Shown in pieces: positions 10,272 through 19,430 of a DNA stretch of 64,000 nucleotides. The notes under the pieces are model-generated. The model worked only from the letters and a program-made list of their open reading frames with translations, did not search any database and was not told the DNA's origin. Position numbers and translations under genes: made by a program. Position 1 is the stretch's first letter; every line of letters begins with the position of its first letter. This stretch comes from an uncultured Bacteroides sp. (lineage in GTDB: Bacteria; Bacteroidota; Bacteroidia; Bacteroidales; Bacteroidaceae), in NCBI RefSeq assembly GCF_905207245.1, contig NZ_CAJLKP010000017.1:1-64000 (forward strand). Reading direction: 5' to 3'.

Positions 10272-10555
10272 TTATTTTGTTCCTGACGGATAATTTTTAA
10301 CAACAGTATCTAAATAAAATGTGAAGGTATTCACCATTTGGGTCGAATCACAGTAATTTGCAAGAAGTACCCAATCCTTTTCAGCAATCAGTCCTAGTAT
10401 TTCCGACTTTTTATCCAACTTAATGCGATAAGGCTTTTTCGGATACCAAAGCTAGGTAAAATTCTCACATCCGCTAATGTGCCCTGTTCCGGTATAGTCC
10501 CATTCTTCTTTTTCCGAGTCAATAGTAAGATTTTCTCCCCCATTGAATTTAGATT
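10272..10555 (-). pseudogene. Decayed CotH-family gene remnant
   Basis: The minus strand in one frame encodes GGENLTIDSEKEEWDYTG, then ISGCENFT, an in-frame TAG, then LWYPKKPYRIKLDKKSEIL, DWVLLANYC and a stop at 10272-10274. This matches the core of CotH-kinase-like proteins, whose usual pattern is IRGRGNSTW followed by PKKPYRIKLDKK and KDWVLLANY. The stop replaces the Trp codon of that motif. The sequence after LLANYC is degraded, and two TAA codons lie just upstream of the readable part. The remnant is bounded by the two DUF6055 genes, so a once-complete CotH gene was probably lost here by deletion. The rest of the gap (10556-10659) holds nothing I can name. Confidence 0.75.
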
Positions 10556-10659
10556 ATTAATTCTATTTATTATCTTCTCCAGTAGAAAAGATATTTGTAC
10601 AGCATGCACATAAGTTACCTATAAGCAACAAACCTGCCACTTATAGATAACTTCTTTTT

Positions 10660-12957
10660 TTAGAATTGCATATTGATCACAAAAGTAGCCTTATATTGTT
10701 TGCCATTTTTAGTATACACCAATGTCGGTTTAATAATATATTTCTTCCCTGCGACACTACTTCCAGGTTTATGACCATACTTAAAAACAAACGCATCTTT
10801 ATCATATTCAACCCAAATAGGATCATTGTTACCCCATGAACCCTGATTTCCCTCAGCTGTACAATAGAAACCGCCATTAGCAGTATAGGTATATGAATAT
10901 GTTCCATCTGCCTGCAACAAACCTAAGGCTATTTTTCCTTCCGTAGGATTCGAGGTTTGTTCATTTGCAATAGTCAACATATTTCCACTCAATACACCGG
11001 GTTGCATAACAAAAGCTTGTGCCAGTTTCTGAATATCTCCATTTGACTGTAAATCAATAGAACCTAAATCATAACCTTCTGTTTCAGCACTGCAATTAAA
11101 ATTATAAGTAAACTCTATATCTTTAGGATCAACATCTGTATCAATATTAAAACTGCCCAAAAGGTCAGTTCCGTTAAACTTCACCTTATATGGCCATTGT
11201 TCATCAGTCAACTCTTTTTCATCCCATGGATTCGCTTTATATTGATTTGGGGCTCCTAATACAACAAAATACAACTTATCAGTATTGGCTGGAATGTTAA
11301 AGTTTACAACATTTGTTGCTTTCTGATTCATTTCTCCATATACACGAGTACCATCAGTTTTCAGAGCAACAAAGCCATAACGCCATCCGACATTGCTTGC
11401 AGTTCCTGCATTGTATTTGCCTACATTCCCTTTCACAGCTTCCGACTCCATATACTCACCCGGATCATCAGCAGCCAAAGCAGAACCCGGTGCCAATCCT
11501 TCAAAATTTGCGGTGATAGTAGCACCTGCTTGCGGCACATTCAGCGCTATAACATTGAAACCTGTAGTACCCGGACAGTTTGCATAAGCTACCTGATAAT
11601 AATTATCTTCAACCTGATAGAGTTTAGTAGAATACTTTCCAATATACCCATCAGCATAATCACGAATTACATCAATATCAAAAGTAGCCATTCGTGCGGC
11701 ATAATCATACAATTCTGTTTTCATAGCCTCCCATTGGTTACCACAATACAAGCGCATATATGTTCCGATAGCATCTTCCGGAGAAGCTGAACGTTTCCAT
11801 ATTTCACCTACGGTTTCTACACCATGTTTTTGTGTCCAGTAGTATTGTAACCAATAACTGGCATAACGCATCCATTCATGCTCAAAGTGACGATGGCAGT
11901 TAGCCAACCATACATCAAAATGGTAATTGGCAAACAATTGTTCCGGATAATCTTGATAAGATTGCCATTGTGCACACTGTTCCCAAAATCCATTACCACC
12001 ATTGCTACCTTCATAACCATAACGAAAACCATGCTTAAAATCATTCGGCTCACCTTGCAATATCTTATCACAATACACCTGATACTGGAAACTATGCCCG
12101 ATTTCATGTGCAATAGTAGAACCTACTGGTTGGCATGTACTGGGGTTCACCCACAGAGCACCAATTGTATCATCATAACCAGAACCTGTTGCCAACCATT
12201 CCGTCTGATACAACAGATAGATTTCCATCTTATATTTATCCAGATAAGATTTTCCTTGTCCTAATTCTGCAAATTTCAACACCTCGATATTTGTCTTATA
12301 GAATTGCTCTGCTTTTTCCAGTAAATCATCAATATCCACACGCAAAGCAGCATCTACAGTCGCCGCATTCGGATCATCCCCAAAACCAGCTTCCCAAAAT
12401 ACAAAGAAGTGCTCACTTTGTTTACTACGAAACCAAGACCATTTAGCATCACTACGAAGCATATTCATATTGCTGAACTCTGCCGGCTTATAGTATTTAT
12501 CAAAGTCCTTTATATCTGTTTCGTCCATAATTTCCAACGAAGTGCCAGTTTGTGTTATGCTAACTTCTTGTTTAGTAGTTCCGGAAGTAAGAATAACTGT
12601 TGCAGTGCGTGATTCTTTATTGGTATTCTTTTTTAAAACCAACCCAATTTTCATCATTCCACCAATTCCTTTATCTACTGAAAGACTCAGCCAAGCTGCC
12701 GCATCAGTCTCTTTCACAGACGCTGTCCATGATGTCAAAGCCGTAAAACTAATTGAAGCATATGTATCTTCCGCTTCTAACGACACAACAAGTTGGTCTT
12801 CACTTATAGTTATCAGCCTTTCTCCTGTACTATCTTCTTTATCATCACTACATCCTGTAAGGAGGAGGGGATAAACGAACACTATTAGACACAATAACGG
12901 CTGAATAATGAGTTTTGTCAAAAGTTCTTTTTTCATATTTCTCATGATTTTAGTCAA
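10660..12957 (-). CDS. BACON-DUF6055-DUF4859 lipoprotein, metallopeptidase-like
   Basis: 765 aa. A lipobox LLLTGC gives Cys36, followed by SDDKEDS, typical of surface-exported Bacteroides lipoproteins. Domains: BACON-like Ig domain (about 47-137), DUF6055-like region (about 145-600) with HEIGH at 284-288 and NGFWEQCAQW carrying Glu326, and a C-terminal ~150-residue module like those in the next upstream gene (DUF4859 type, motif GSWGNNDPIWVEY). BACON domains are thought to bind carbohydrate or mucin. The shared HExxH...E layout suggests a zinc peptidase anchored at the cell surface. It is larger than its 442-aa paralog by the N- and C-terminal modules. Function is inferred. Confidence 0.75.
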   Translation of the reverse strand: MTKIMRNMKKELLTKLIIQPLLCLIVFVYPLLLTGCSDDKEDSTGERLITISEDQLVVSLEAEDTYASISFTALTSWTASVKETDAAAWLSLSVDKGIGGMMKIGLVLKKNTNKESRTATVILTSGTTKQEVSITQTGTSLEIMDETDIKDFDKYYKPAEFSNMNMLRSDAKWSWFRSKQSEHFFVFWEAGFGDDPNAATVDAALRVDIDDLLEKAEQFYKTNIEVLKFAELGQGKSYLDKYKMEIYLLYQTEWLATGSGYDDTIGALWVNPSTCQPVGSTIAHEIGHSFQYQVYCDKILQGEPNDFKHGFRYGYEGSNGGNGFWEQCAQWQSYQDYPEQLFANYHFDVWLANCHRHFEHEWMRYASYWLQYYWTQKHGVETVGEIWKRSASPEDAIGTYMRLYCGNQWEAMKTELYDYAARMATFDIDVIRDYADGYIGKYSTKLYQVEDNYYQVAYANCPGTTGFNVIALNVPQAGATITANFEGLAPGSALAADDPGEYMESEAVKGNVGKYNAGTASNVGWRYGFVALKTDGTRVYGEMNQKATNVVNFNIPANTDKLYFVVLGAPNQYKANPWDEKELTDEQWPYKVKFNGTDLLGSFNIDTDVDPKDIEFTYNFNCSAETEGYDLGSIDLQSNGDIQKLAQAFVMQPGVLSGNMLTIANEQTSNPTEGKIALGLLQADGTYSYTYTANGGFYCTAEGNQGSWGNNDPIWVEYDKDAFVFKYGHKPGSSVAGKKYIIKPTLVYTKNGKQYKATFVINMQF

Positions 12958-13000
12958 TGTAGAGAATAGAAATACTCTACTCTCTACAATGTATGTTTCA

Positions 13001-14512
13001 TTATTCAGCCTTCGCTCCTACTTTAACAGTAAGATTTACAGTTAGAACACCTCCATTACAAGAGATAATATATTTAGATTTCACTGTTGTATTAGGCACA
13101 CAACTTGTTGGGTGATTACCAGCATAAAGCCACAATGCTGTTTCAGAACTGCCAAGGCAACAGAATACTACACTTTCCGTACCATAACTACATACTTCAC
13201 CAGCCGCATTGAGCCAATAACCGGGAGTATCGCTGGTATATGTCGGTTCTTCTTCACTCACTTCACCACAATATATCTTTAAATCACCACTAATTTTCGC
13301 TCTATGTATCTGGTAAGTAGTCATTTTAAATACATCGCGAAGTACATCCTTAACATCAAATTGTACATTGCTAAAAGTGTCATCCCACGGTTTCTCAATT
13401 GTCACATCCAGCACGGTATCCATTGTTGGTTCTCCTGTCGGTGGCGTTTCCGGATCTTCGTATGCAACGATATTAACTGTAATATTCAACATGACAATTT
13501 TATTATTTGCCAAAAATCCATATTTTACAGTAGTACTAAATCCGCCTTCCAATGCATTGGGCATCTGCCCTACATATAAAATGTCTAAATCTCCTTCCTC
13601 AATATCATCACCCAAACCATGATACTCAACGAAAACGCTTGCGTTGTCTCCATGCGAACCGGCAAACCCATCAAGATCATACCAATAACCGTTAACTGCA
13701 CTTGTTTCCTGTGCATAACTGCCATCAGGATTAACTGAAATGATTTCTGCTTCCTCCAAAGAGGTTATTCCTAAGTCACTTAACACCTTTGCACGGTCAA
13801 ACGATAAAGGTTCCGAATCATAACTTGATCTTGGGTTCATGTCTATGGATAAATCCTGGGTACTGACTACCGTAGCAGTTATTTGCCCTTTTTCTTTAGG
13901 CATTGCAGTGATTACAACTGCCACACGCTGATCCTGATACTTCAAACACTCAATGAATTTAATATTCTTTCCTGCTTCCAATTTACCAGGCATTTGTCCA
14001 ACATTGAAGTAACCCTCTTCTGCATTATATTCAGCAAACACTCTGGCATTATCTCCCCAGGAAGTAGTGTTACCATCCTTATCCCACCAGTGTCCCCAGT
14101 AAGAATTGGTATTGGAGCTCGTCATGTTATCAGCATGGGTTGTACCTTCAATACAGAAGCCTGTTATTTCCGGAGCATTCTCGTAAGGTTTATCCGCCCC
14201 CATATTTGCAATGCCTTGTGCCAACTGGGTAGTTGTTATTCCAAAAAGCTCAGCTATCTTAACAGTGTCAATGTATACAAACGCACCGTCATATCCATTG
14301 GCAAGAATTGTTATATCAGCATTATATTCAAGAATAAGATTTGCATTGATAGAGTTCTTCTGTGCTTCTTTAATAGAATCCTGGCGTGCCAGTTCCGCAA
14401 TTTCGTCATCAGTAAGGATATGTTCTCCCCATACATCCGTGTTATCGCCACAACTTGCCAAACCTGATAGCAATAGGGCAAAGCATACGAAGTAAAAATA
14501 TATATTTTTCAT
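13001..14512 (-). CDS. Lipoprotein with three DUF4859-type domains
   Basis: 503 aa with lipobox LASC (Cys21). Three repeats of a ~130-residue module are visible. Their signatures are YWGHWWDKDGNTTSWGDNA / VGQMPG, YWYDLDGFAGSHGDNASVF / VGQMPN, and YWLNAAGEVCSYGTESVVF / AGNHPT. The same module ends the neighbouring 765-aa protein. It follows SusD directly, the position normally held by surface glycan-binding proteins (SusE/SGBP), so a ligand-binding role at the cell surface is inferred. The conserved Trp, Asp and Gly residues in each repeat could form the binding site. I know of no biochemical assignment for the module. Confidence 0.7.
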   Translation of the reverse strand: MKNIYFYFVCFALLLSGLASCGDNTDVWGEHILTDDEIAELARQDSIKEAQKNSINANLILEYNADITILANGYDGAFVYIDTVKIAELFGITTTQLAQGIANMGADKPYENAPEITGFCIEGTTHADNMTSSNTNSYWGHWWDKDGNTTSWGDNARVFAEYNAEEGYFNVGQMPGKLEAGKNIKFIECLKYQDQRVAVVITAMPKEKGQITATVVSTQDLSIDMNPRSSYDSEPLSFDRAKVLSDLGITSLEEAEIISVNPDGSYAQETSAVNGYWYDLDGFAGSHGDNASVFVEYHGLGDDIEEGDLDILYVGQMPNALEGGFSTTVKYGFLANNKIVMLNITVNIVAYEDPETPPTGEPTMDTVLDVTIEKPWDDTFSNVQFDVKDVLRDVFKMTTYQIHRAKISGDLKIYCGEVSEEEPTYTSDTPGYWLNAAGEVCSYGTESVVFCCLGSSETALWLYAGNHPTSCVPNTTVKSKYIISCNGGVLTVNLTVKVGAKAE

Positions 14513-14537
14513 GTTTTTCTTTTTTTAGAGTTATCAC

Positions 14538-16247
14538 TTATTCTACAGCTCCGGTATAACCAGAATTTTGCTTCAGATTCATATTAGACCTCATCGCTTG
14601 TTCCGGAATCGGGAAGTAATTCCAATGAGATTCAGTTGTGGCATCTTTACAGAACCACGACTTACCATTGTATACACTACGCCCATCAGTCATTTTAAAA
14701 CGAATCAGATCTTGGCGACGGTGTTGCTCACCTACAAACTCCCACCCCAAATCATCCAATAAACCGCCGAGTTCGATATCAGCACCACCTTCAGTAGTAG
14801 ATACGAAAGAAGCCGGATCCCAATTGGCATAACCTTCACAAGTATATTCCCGATGACCATAATCGTAACGGCTTCCACCTTTTAGTTCTGCTACAGTACG
14901 TACAGCTTTTGTTGCTGCATCAAATGAACGTTTACGAACTTCAGTAACCAAATCAGCAGCAGTTTGCTCATCACGCCCCAAACGAAGCAGGCATTCAGCC
15001 TTAATAAACATGGCGTCTGCCAAACGGAAAATAGGTATATCATCAGCAATCGTACCATACTCACCTGCTACTACCTCATACTTAACCATCCGATATCCTT
15101 CCTGCTTGTAAGCACCCGGCACATCGATAGAGTGCACATTCTTGTTATAATTCAGAATACCCTCGCCTGCCCAATCATCTTCAGCATACTCTATATAGTC
15201 ACCAGCTTGCGGAGTATAAGTCCCGTCTGCATTCTTCACTGCTTTTTTCTGTTTGCCACCAGTCCAGGTGTCTGTCAAACGTTTATCTGCTGCATCATAA
15301 GAATCGATGAATTGAGGGACTGCACAGCTACCGTTTGTAGCATTTGCAGTACATCCAAATGCTTCCAACCCTACCTGCGGGAAAGAATAAGTATGCAGCA
15401 AAAAGTGCTTGGCATGAGTTCTGTCCTGTGGTATAGCAAAAATAATCTCCGGATTATCATCAATATTTTCACGGAAACAATCGCTATAGTTGGGAGCCAA
15501 AGAGTAACCGCCATTTTCAATGATGTCATTTACTTCGAGCAAGGCTGCTTCATAACCATCTCTATCCGTTGTTCCCAGATAAACATTCTTATTCAAATAG
15601 AGTTTGGCAAGTGCCATACAAACAGACCAACGATTGCCATATCCAAAATACTTATCTGTACCGATATCTTCTTTTATTTCAGTAAACTCTTTCACACAGA
15701 AATCATAAACTTCTTGAGCTGTATTCTGCTCCGGCAAGTATCCATCGGGGACATTCAAAGTAGTTTCTATTGGTATATTGCGGAAATAATCCAATAACTG
15801 ATAATAAGTCATAGCACGGAAGAAGCGCATCTGTGCACGGTCTGCCGCATTTTTTTCAGGCATCACATCCAGTACTTTATTACAATAGCCAATGCTGGCA
15901 AAAGCAAAATTCCAGATATTTTCAGCATGTCCGAGATTGTAATTCCAATCATGCTTATGAAGATTCACATAAGAGTCTCCCCAACCAATACCAACACGGA
16001 ACGGAACCATATATTGGTCTGTACATTGCTCATTCAGTTCCCAAGAACCAAACCAAGAGCAGTGCATATAGCGATATTGGGCTATAGCCTGCCCCATCAG
16101 CGAAGCCACATCTTTTTCACTGTTGAAATCAATATTCGTATCATTCAGAGTACTATACAGATTTTCCGTCAAGTCAGTACAAGCAGTGAGGCTTAGCATA
16201 CTGCCAGCCATCAATCCCATAAGGGTATTCTTTATATATTTTTTCAT
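14538..16247 (-). CDS. SusD/RagB-family surface lipoprotein
   Basis: 569 aa. Lipobox SLTAC gives Cys23, followed by TDLTENLYSTLND. Features of SusD are present: N-terminal TPR-like helices (MRFFRAMTYYQLLDYF) and a C-terminal segment with FEFVGEQHRRQDLIRF-like sequence (GWEFVGEQHRRQDLIRFK) ending in PIPEQAMRSN and QNSGY. SusD proteins form the lid of the SusC channel and capture oligosaccharide or glycopeptide. It lies 12 bp downstream of its SusC partner. Ligand unknown. The locus context suggests an arabinose-containing glycoprotein fragment. Confidence 0.95.
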   Translation of the reverse strand: MKKYIKNTLMGLMAGSMLSLTACTDLTENLYSTLNDTNIDFNSEKDVASLMGQAIAQYRYMHCSWFGSWELNEQCTDQYMVPFRVGIGWGDSYVNLHKHDWNYNLGHAENIWNFAFASIGYCNKVLDVMPEKNAADRAQMRFFRAMTYYQLLDYFRNIPIETTLNVPDGYLPEQNTAQEVYDFCVKEFTEIKEDIGTDKYFGYGNRWSVCMALAKLYLNKNVYLGTTDRDGYEAALLEVNDIIENGGYSLAPNYSDCFRENIDDNPEIIFAIPQDRTHAKHFLLHTYSFPQVGLEAFGCTANATNGSCAVPQFIDSYDAADKRLTDTWTGGKQKKAVKNADGTYTPQAGDYIEYAEDDWAGEGILNYNKNVHSIDVPGAYKQEGYRMVKYEVVAGEYGTIADDIPIFRLADAMFIKAECLLRLGRDEQTAADLVTEVRKRSFDAATKAVRTVAELKGGSRYDYGHREYTCEGYANWDPASFVSTTEGGADIELGGLLDDLGWEFVGEQHRRQDLIRFKMTDGRSVYNGKSWFCKDATTESHWNYFPIPEQAMRSNMNLKQNSGYTGAVE

Positions 16248-16259
16248 AATCAGTTTCTA

Positions 16260-19200
16260 TTAAAAGTTAAGATTTACACCAACAGTAAATGAGCGGGTTG
16301 TGGGATACTTGTCCTGAGCATCAATACCCGGTGAAATGAAATAGTTAGATACTTCAGGGTCGATACCCGAATAGCCAGTAATACAGAACACATTCTCTGC
16401 TGACAGGTAAATGCGTGCATAATTAATAAACTTCGTTATTTTGCCTGTCAGAGGAAGTTCATAACCCAGTGTCACATTAGTCAATTTCACAAAGTCCCCT
16501 TTTTCCAAATGATCACTCCAGAAACCCTGTCCCATAGAATTAGACAAGCGTACCATTTTTTGCTTACCTGTAGCTTCATCGATATAAGGTGTTCCATCAG
16601 TATTGATAGCCGGATAATAATTGGCGGCAGACTTCAACCGATTGTAAGCAACAGAATTGTTTTCGTAGAAACTACGCTGAGCGTTCAATATTTTATAACC
16701 AAATTGCCCTGTAAACTGCAAGCTCAAGTCAAAACCTTTATAACGGAAATTGTTTCCCCAACCAGCATATACTTTCGGAAGACCATTGCCAAGACGTTGA
16801 CGATTTTCTTTCACATTCAGATTAGTATTGAATTCTTTTACTGTCCAGCCTCCATTACCATCAGATACTTCTACCAAGACAACACCATCTTTATTAACCC
16901 CCACTGATTTCAATCCCCAGAAGTCACCAAGGCCCTTTCCAACTTCCATACAGTGAGTAGCAATAGAAATAGGTTCACCTAATCCGCCTACTTCGTGAAA
17001 TGTCTCCGTTTCATATAAATCGTTACTCAAGCTCAATAATTTGTTTTTATTATGAGATAAAGTTAATGTAGTATTCCATTCAAAATCTTTGGTACGCACT
17101 GGAATAGCGTTAACCATAACTTCAATACCGTTATTACGCATCTTACCTACATTGGCTGCAGTAGAGCTATACAGGTTGGGCGGAACAGGCACACTATAAT
17201 CATACAGCATATCCGAAGTAGTTTTCACATAATAATCCACACTACCTCTCAATCTATCATTCAGCACACTCCAGTCTAAACCAAAGTTCCACTCTTTTGT
17301 AGTTTCCCATTTCAAATCCTTGTTCGGATTCTGAGATACCTTCAAGGTTTGTATCCAATCACCTTCTTTATTCATTATATCACCATAGGCATCATAATCA
17401 TAAGTATATTGAGATAGATAATTTGCAGTGGGGATAACACCTGTAATACCATAACCTACACGCAATTTCAAATTATTCAACCAAGTGAGGTCTTTCATGA
17501 AAGCTTCATTGTTAATTGTCCAACCTAAAGATACGGAAGGAAAAGTACCCCAACGGTGATTTTCACCAAATCGGCTGGAACCTTCTCGGCGTACACTAAT
17601 CAGAGCATTATATCGATTATCGTAACCATAGCTGACACGACCAAAGAAACCAATCAGTTTATCATCATTCTTTGTAGAACCCATACCCGCATGACGATCT
17701 TTCTCAGTAAGCAAAGTACCAATACCTAAATTATTGTACAAATAAGCCTCAGTCGGAAAGTTTCCATTACTTGCATTAAAGCCATCATTTACATTATACA
17801 GATAACTATAACCAACTAATGCTGAAACACGATGGTTATCAATACTAAAATCATATTTAGAAGTCAATTCCAGATTATCGCTGCGAGAAGCTGATTCACT
17901 TTTGCTGGCAGAACCGTTATAATCTTTCTGTGTAACCAGCGTGTAGTGTTTGCTGGTAGTGTAACTTTCGCCTGTATAAACACTCTCCTTCATCGAAACC
18001 ATCAAGTTGGTTTGCCAACCTTTGATAGGTTCAAAAGTAACGTTACCGGTAAGACGATAGAAACGATTGCGACCGTCACCAATATATTCATCCTGAATGC
18101 CACGTGGGTTGTAATAATATAAAAGGTTCAGGTTTTCATTGTAAGAGCCATCATCGTTATAAACAGGAGAAGACGGATTACGGATAATAGCCTGCCGATA
18201 AGCATAGTTATTGTTATTCAGAGTATAAGTCTGACGAGAAACTAAAGCATTCACATTAAACTTCAACCAATCATTCAACGCATATTGCGTAAAATCAAGT
18301 TGCATTTTCAGGTTACGGTTATCACTCTTTCGCATGACACCCTGCTCGTCGCTATAAGTAACATTGGCAGAGTAAGAAGAATTTTTGGAGCCTCCGTCCA
18401 AGGTTAATGAATGGTTTTGTCTGTATCCAGCTTTACGCGAGATAACTCCCAGCCAGTCTGTATCGTAGCCCTCATAGTCAAAAGAAGTCAAACCATTAAT
18501 CACATCATGAGTATCCATGAACTTCGATTTCTTTGTCCAATCGGAGAAAGAAACATACCCGGAATAACTGGCGTTTGCATGAGATTCACGTTTTCCTGCT
18601 TTCGTAGTAATCAAAATGACACCGTTTGCACCACGTGTACCATAAATTGCTGCCGCAGAAGCATCCTTCAATACATCAATAGAAGCTATATTTTCAGGAG
18701 CTACCGTTGTCAATGAACCTTCTACCCCGTCTACCAGTATCAAAGGAGTTACACTACCCTTCACAGTTGTGATACCACGCAACATAATGCTTGAAGCTTC
18801 TGTCGGATTACCTGAAGATTTCACAATGCTCAAACCGGCTATTTTACCCTTAACCAATTCGGCAGCATCACCAATCTTGCCGACTGTAAAGTCTTCTGCT
18901 TTCACGCTTGCAATAGCACTCGTCACATCACCTTTACGCTGAGTGCCATAGCCTATAACCACAACTTCATCCAGCAACTCTGTATCATCTTGCAGGGTTA
19001 CATCTATCTTTCTTTTACTTCCAACAGAGATATCCTGCGCCTTATATCCAATATAAGAGATCATCAGCACAGAGTTCGATCCGTTTACTTTCAAAGTATA
19101 TTCACCGTCAACGTTGGTGATAACACCGTTAGTAGTTCCTTTTTCAAGAACATTAGCTCCGATAATAGGTTCACCCTCTTTGTCTCTAACAACACCAGTG

Positions 19201-19361
19201 ATTGTTACAGTCTGTTGCTGTACAATCTCGGTTCCCATAGATTCTGTCGTCTCCGAGAATGCAAATGCCGGATTTACGCTAGCACCTGCTGCAAGAAAAA
19301 AACAGATTGTAGCCTTTAGAACAGCTTTGCTGAACATGGCCCAATTTTCATGTGTCTTCAT
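16260..19361 (-). CDS. SusC/RagA-family TonB-dependent transporter
   Basis: 1033 aa. After a signal sequence (ending near PAFAFSE) comes a carboxypeptidase-regulatory-like domain (TITGVVRDKEGEPIIGANV), the TonB box region (LLDEVVVIGYGTQRKGD), the plug (GKIAGLSIVKSSG ... LILVDGVEGS ... IDVLKDASAAAIYGTRGANGVI) and a long outer-membrane beta-barrel ending in FTVGVNLNF. It imports ligand captured by SusD across the outer membrane using TonB energy. It lies 69 bp after the GH127 gene and 12 bp before susD, consistent with one transcript. Confidence 0.96.
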   Translation of the reverse strand: MKTHENWAMFSKAVLKATICFFLAAGASVNPAFAFSETTESMGTEIVQQQTVTITGVVRDKEGEPIIGANVLEKGTTNGVITNVDGEYTLKVNGSNSVLMISYIGYKAQDISVGSKRKIDVTLQDDTELLDEVVVIGYGTQRKGDVTSAIASVKAEDFTVGKIGDAAELVKGKIAGLSIVKSSGNPTEASSIMLRGITTVKGSVTPLILVDGVEGSLTTVAPENIASIDVLKDASAAAIYGTRGANGVILITTKAGKRESHANASYSGYVSFSDWTKKSKFMDTHDVINGLTSFDYEGYDTDWLGVISRKAGYRQNHSLTLDGGSKNSSYSANVTYSDEQGVMRKSDNRNLKMQLDFTQYALNDWLKFNVNALVSRQTYTLNNNNYAYRQAIIRNPSSPVYNDDGSYNENLNLLYYYNPRGIQDEYIGDGRNRFYRLTGNVTFEPIKGWQTNLMVSMKESVYTGESYTTSKHYTLVTQKDYNGSASKSESASRSDNLELTSKYDFSIDNHRVSALVGYSYLYNVNDGFNASNGNFPTEAYLYNNLGIGTLLTEKDRHAGMGSTKNDDKLIGFFGRVSYGYDNRYNALISVRREGSSRFGENHRWGTFPSVSLGWTINNEAFMKDLTWLNNLKLRVGYGITGVIPTANYLSQYTYDYDAYGDIMNKEGDWIQTLKVSQNPNKDLKWETTKEWNFGLDWSVLNDRLRGSVDYYVKTTSDMLYDYSVPVPPNLYSSTAANVGKMRNNGIEVMVNAIPVRTKDFEWNTTLTLSHNKNKLLSLSNDLYETETFHEVGGLGEPISIATHCMEVGKGLGDFWGLKSVGVNKDGVVLVEVSDGNGGWTVKEFNTNLNVKENRQRLGNGLPKVYAGWGNNFRYKGFDLSLQFTGQFGYKILNAQRSFYENNSVAYNRLKSAANYYPAINTDGTPYIDEATGKQKMVRLSNSMGQGFWSDHLEKGDFVKLTNVTLGYELPLTGKITKFINYARIYLSAENVFCITGYSGIDPEVSNYFISPGIDAQDKYPTTRSFTVGVNLNF

Positions 19362-19430
19362 ATTAAATCTTTAATTAAAAGGTTATTATTTTATTACAAG
19401 TTACAAAACTCTATTTTTTCTAAAATGGCT

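Noticed and set aside
10394..10609. 71-codon minus-strand gene between the DUF6055 genes
   Set aside because: The CotH-like protein similarity lies in another frame of the same stretch, so this frame is incidental to a pseudogene.
19362..19430. Separate promoter for SusC at 16260-19361
   Set aside because: A GAGTTTTG on the minus strand lacks the TA of the -7 box; co-transcription with the GH127 gene is more likely.
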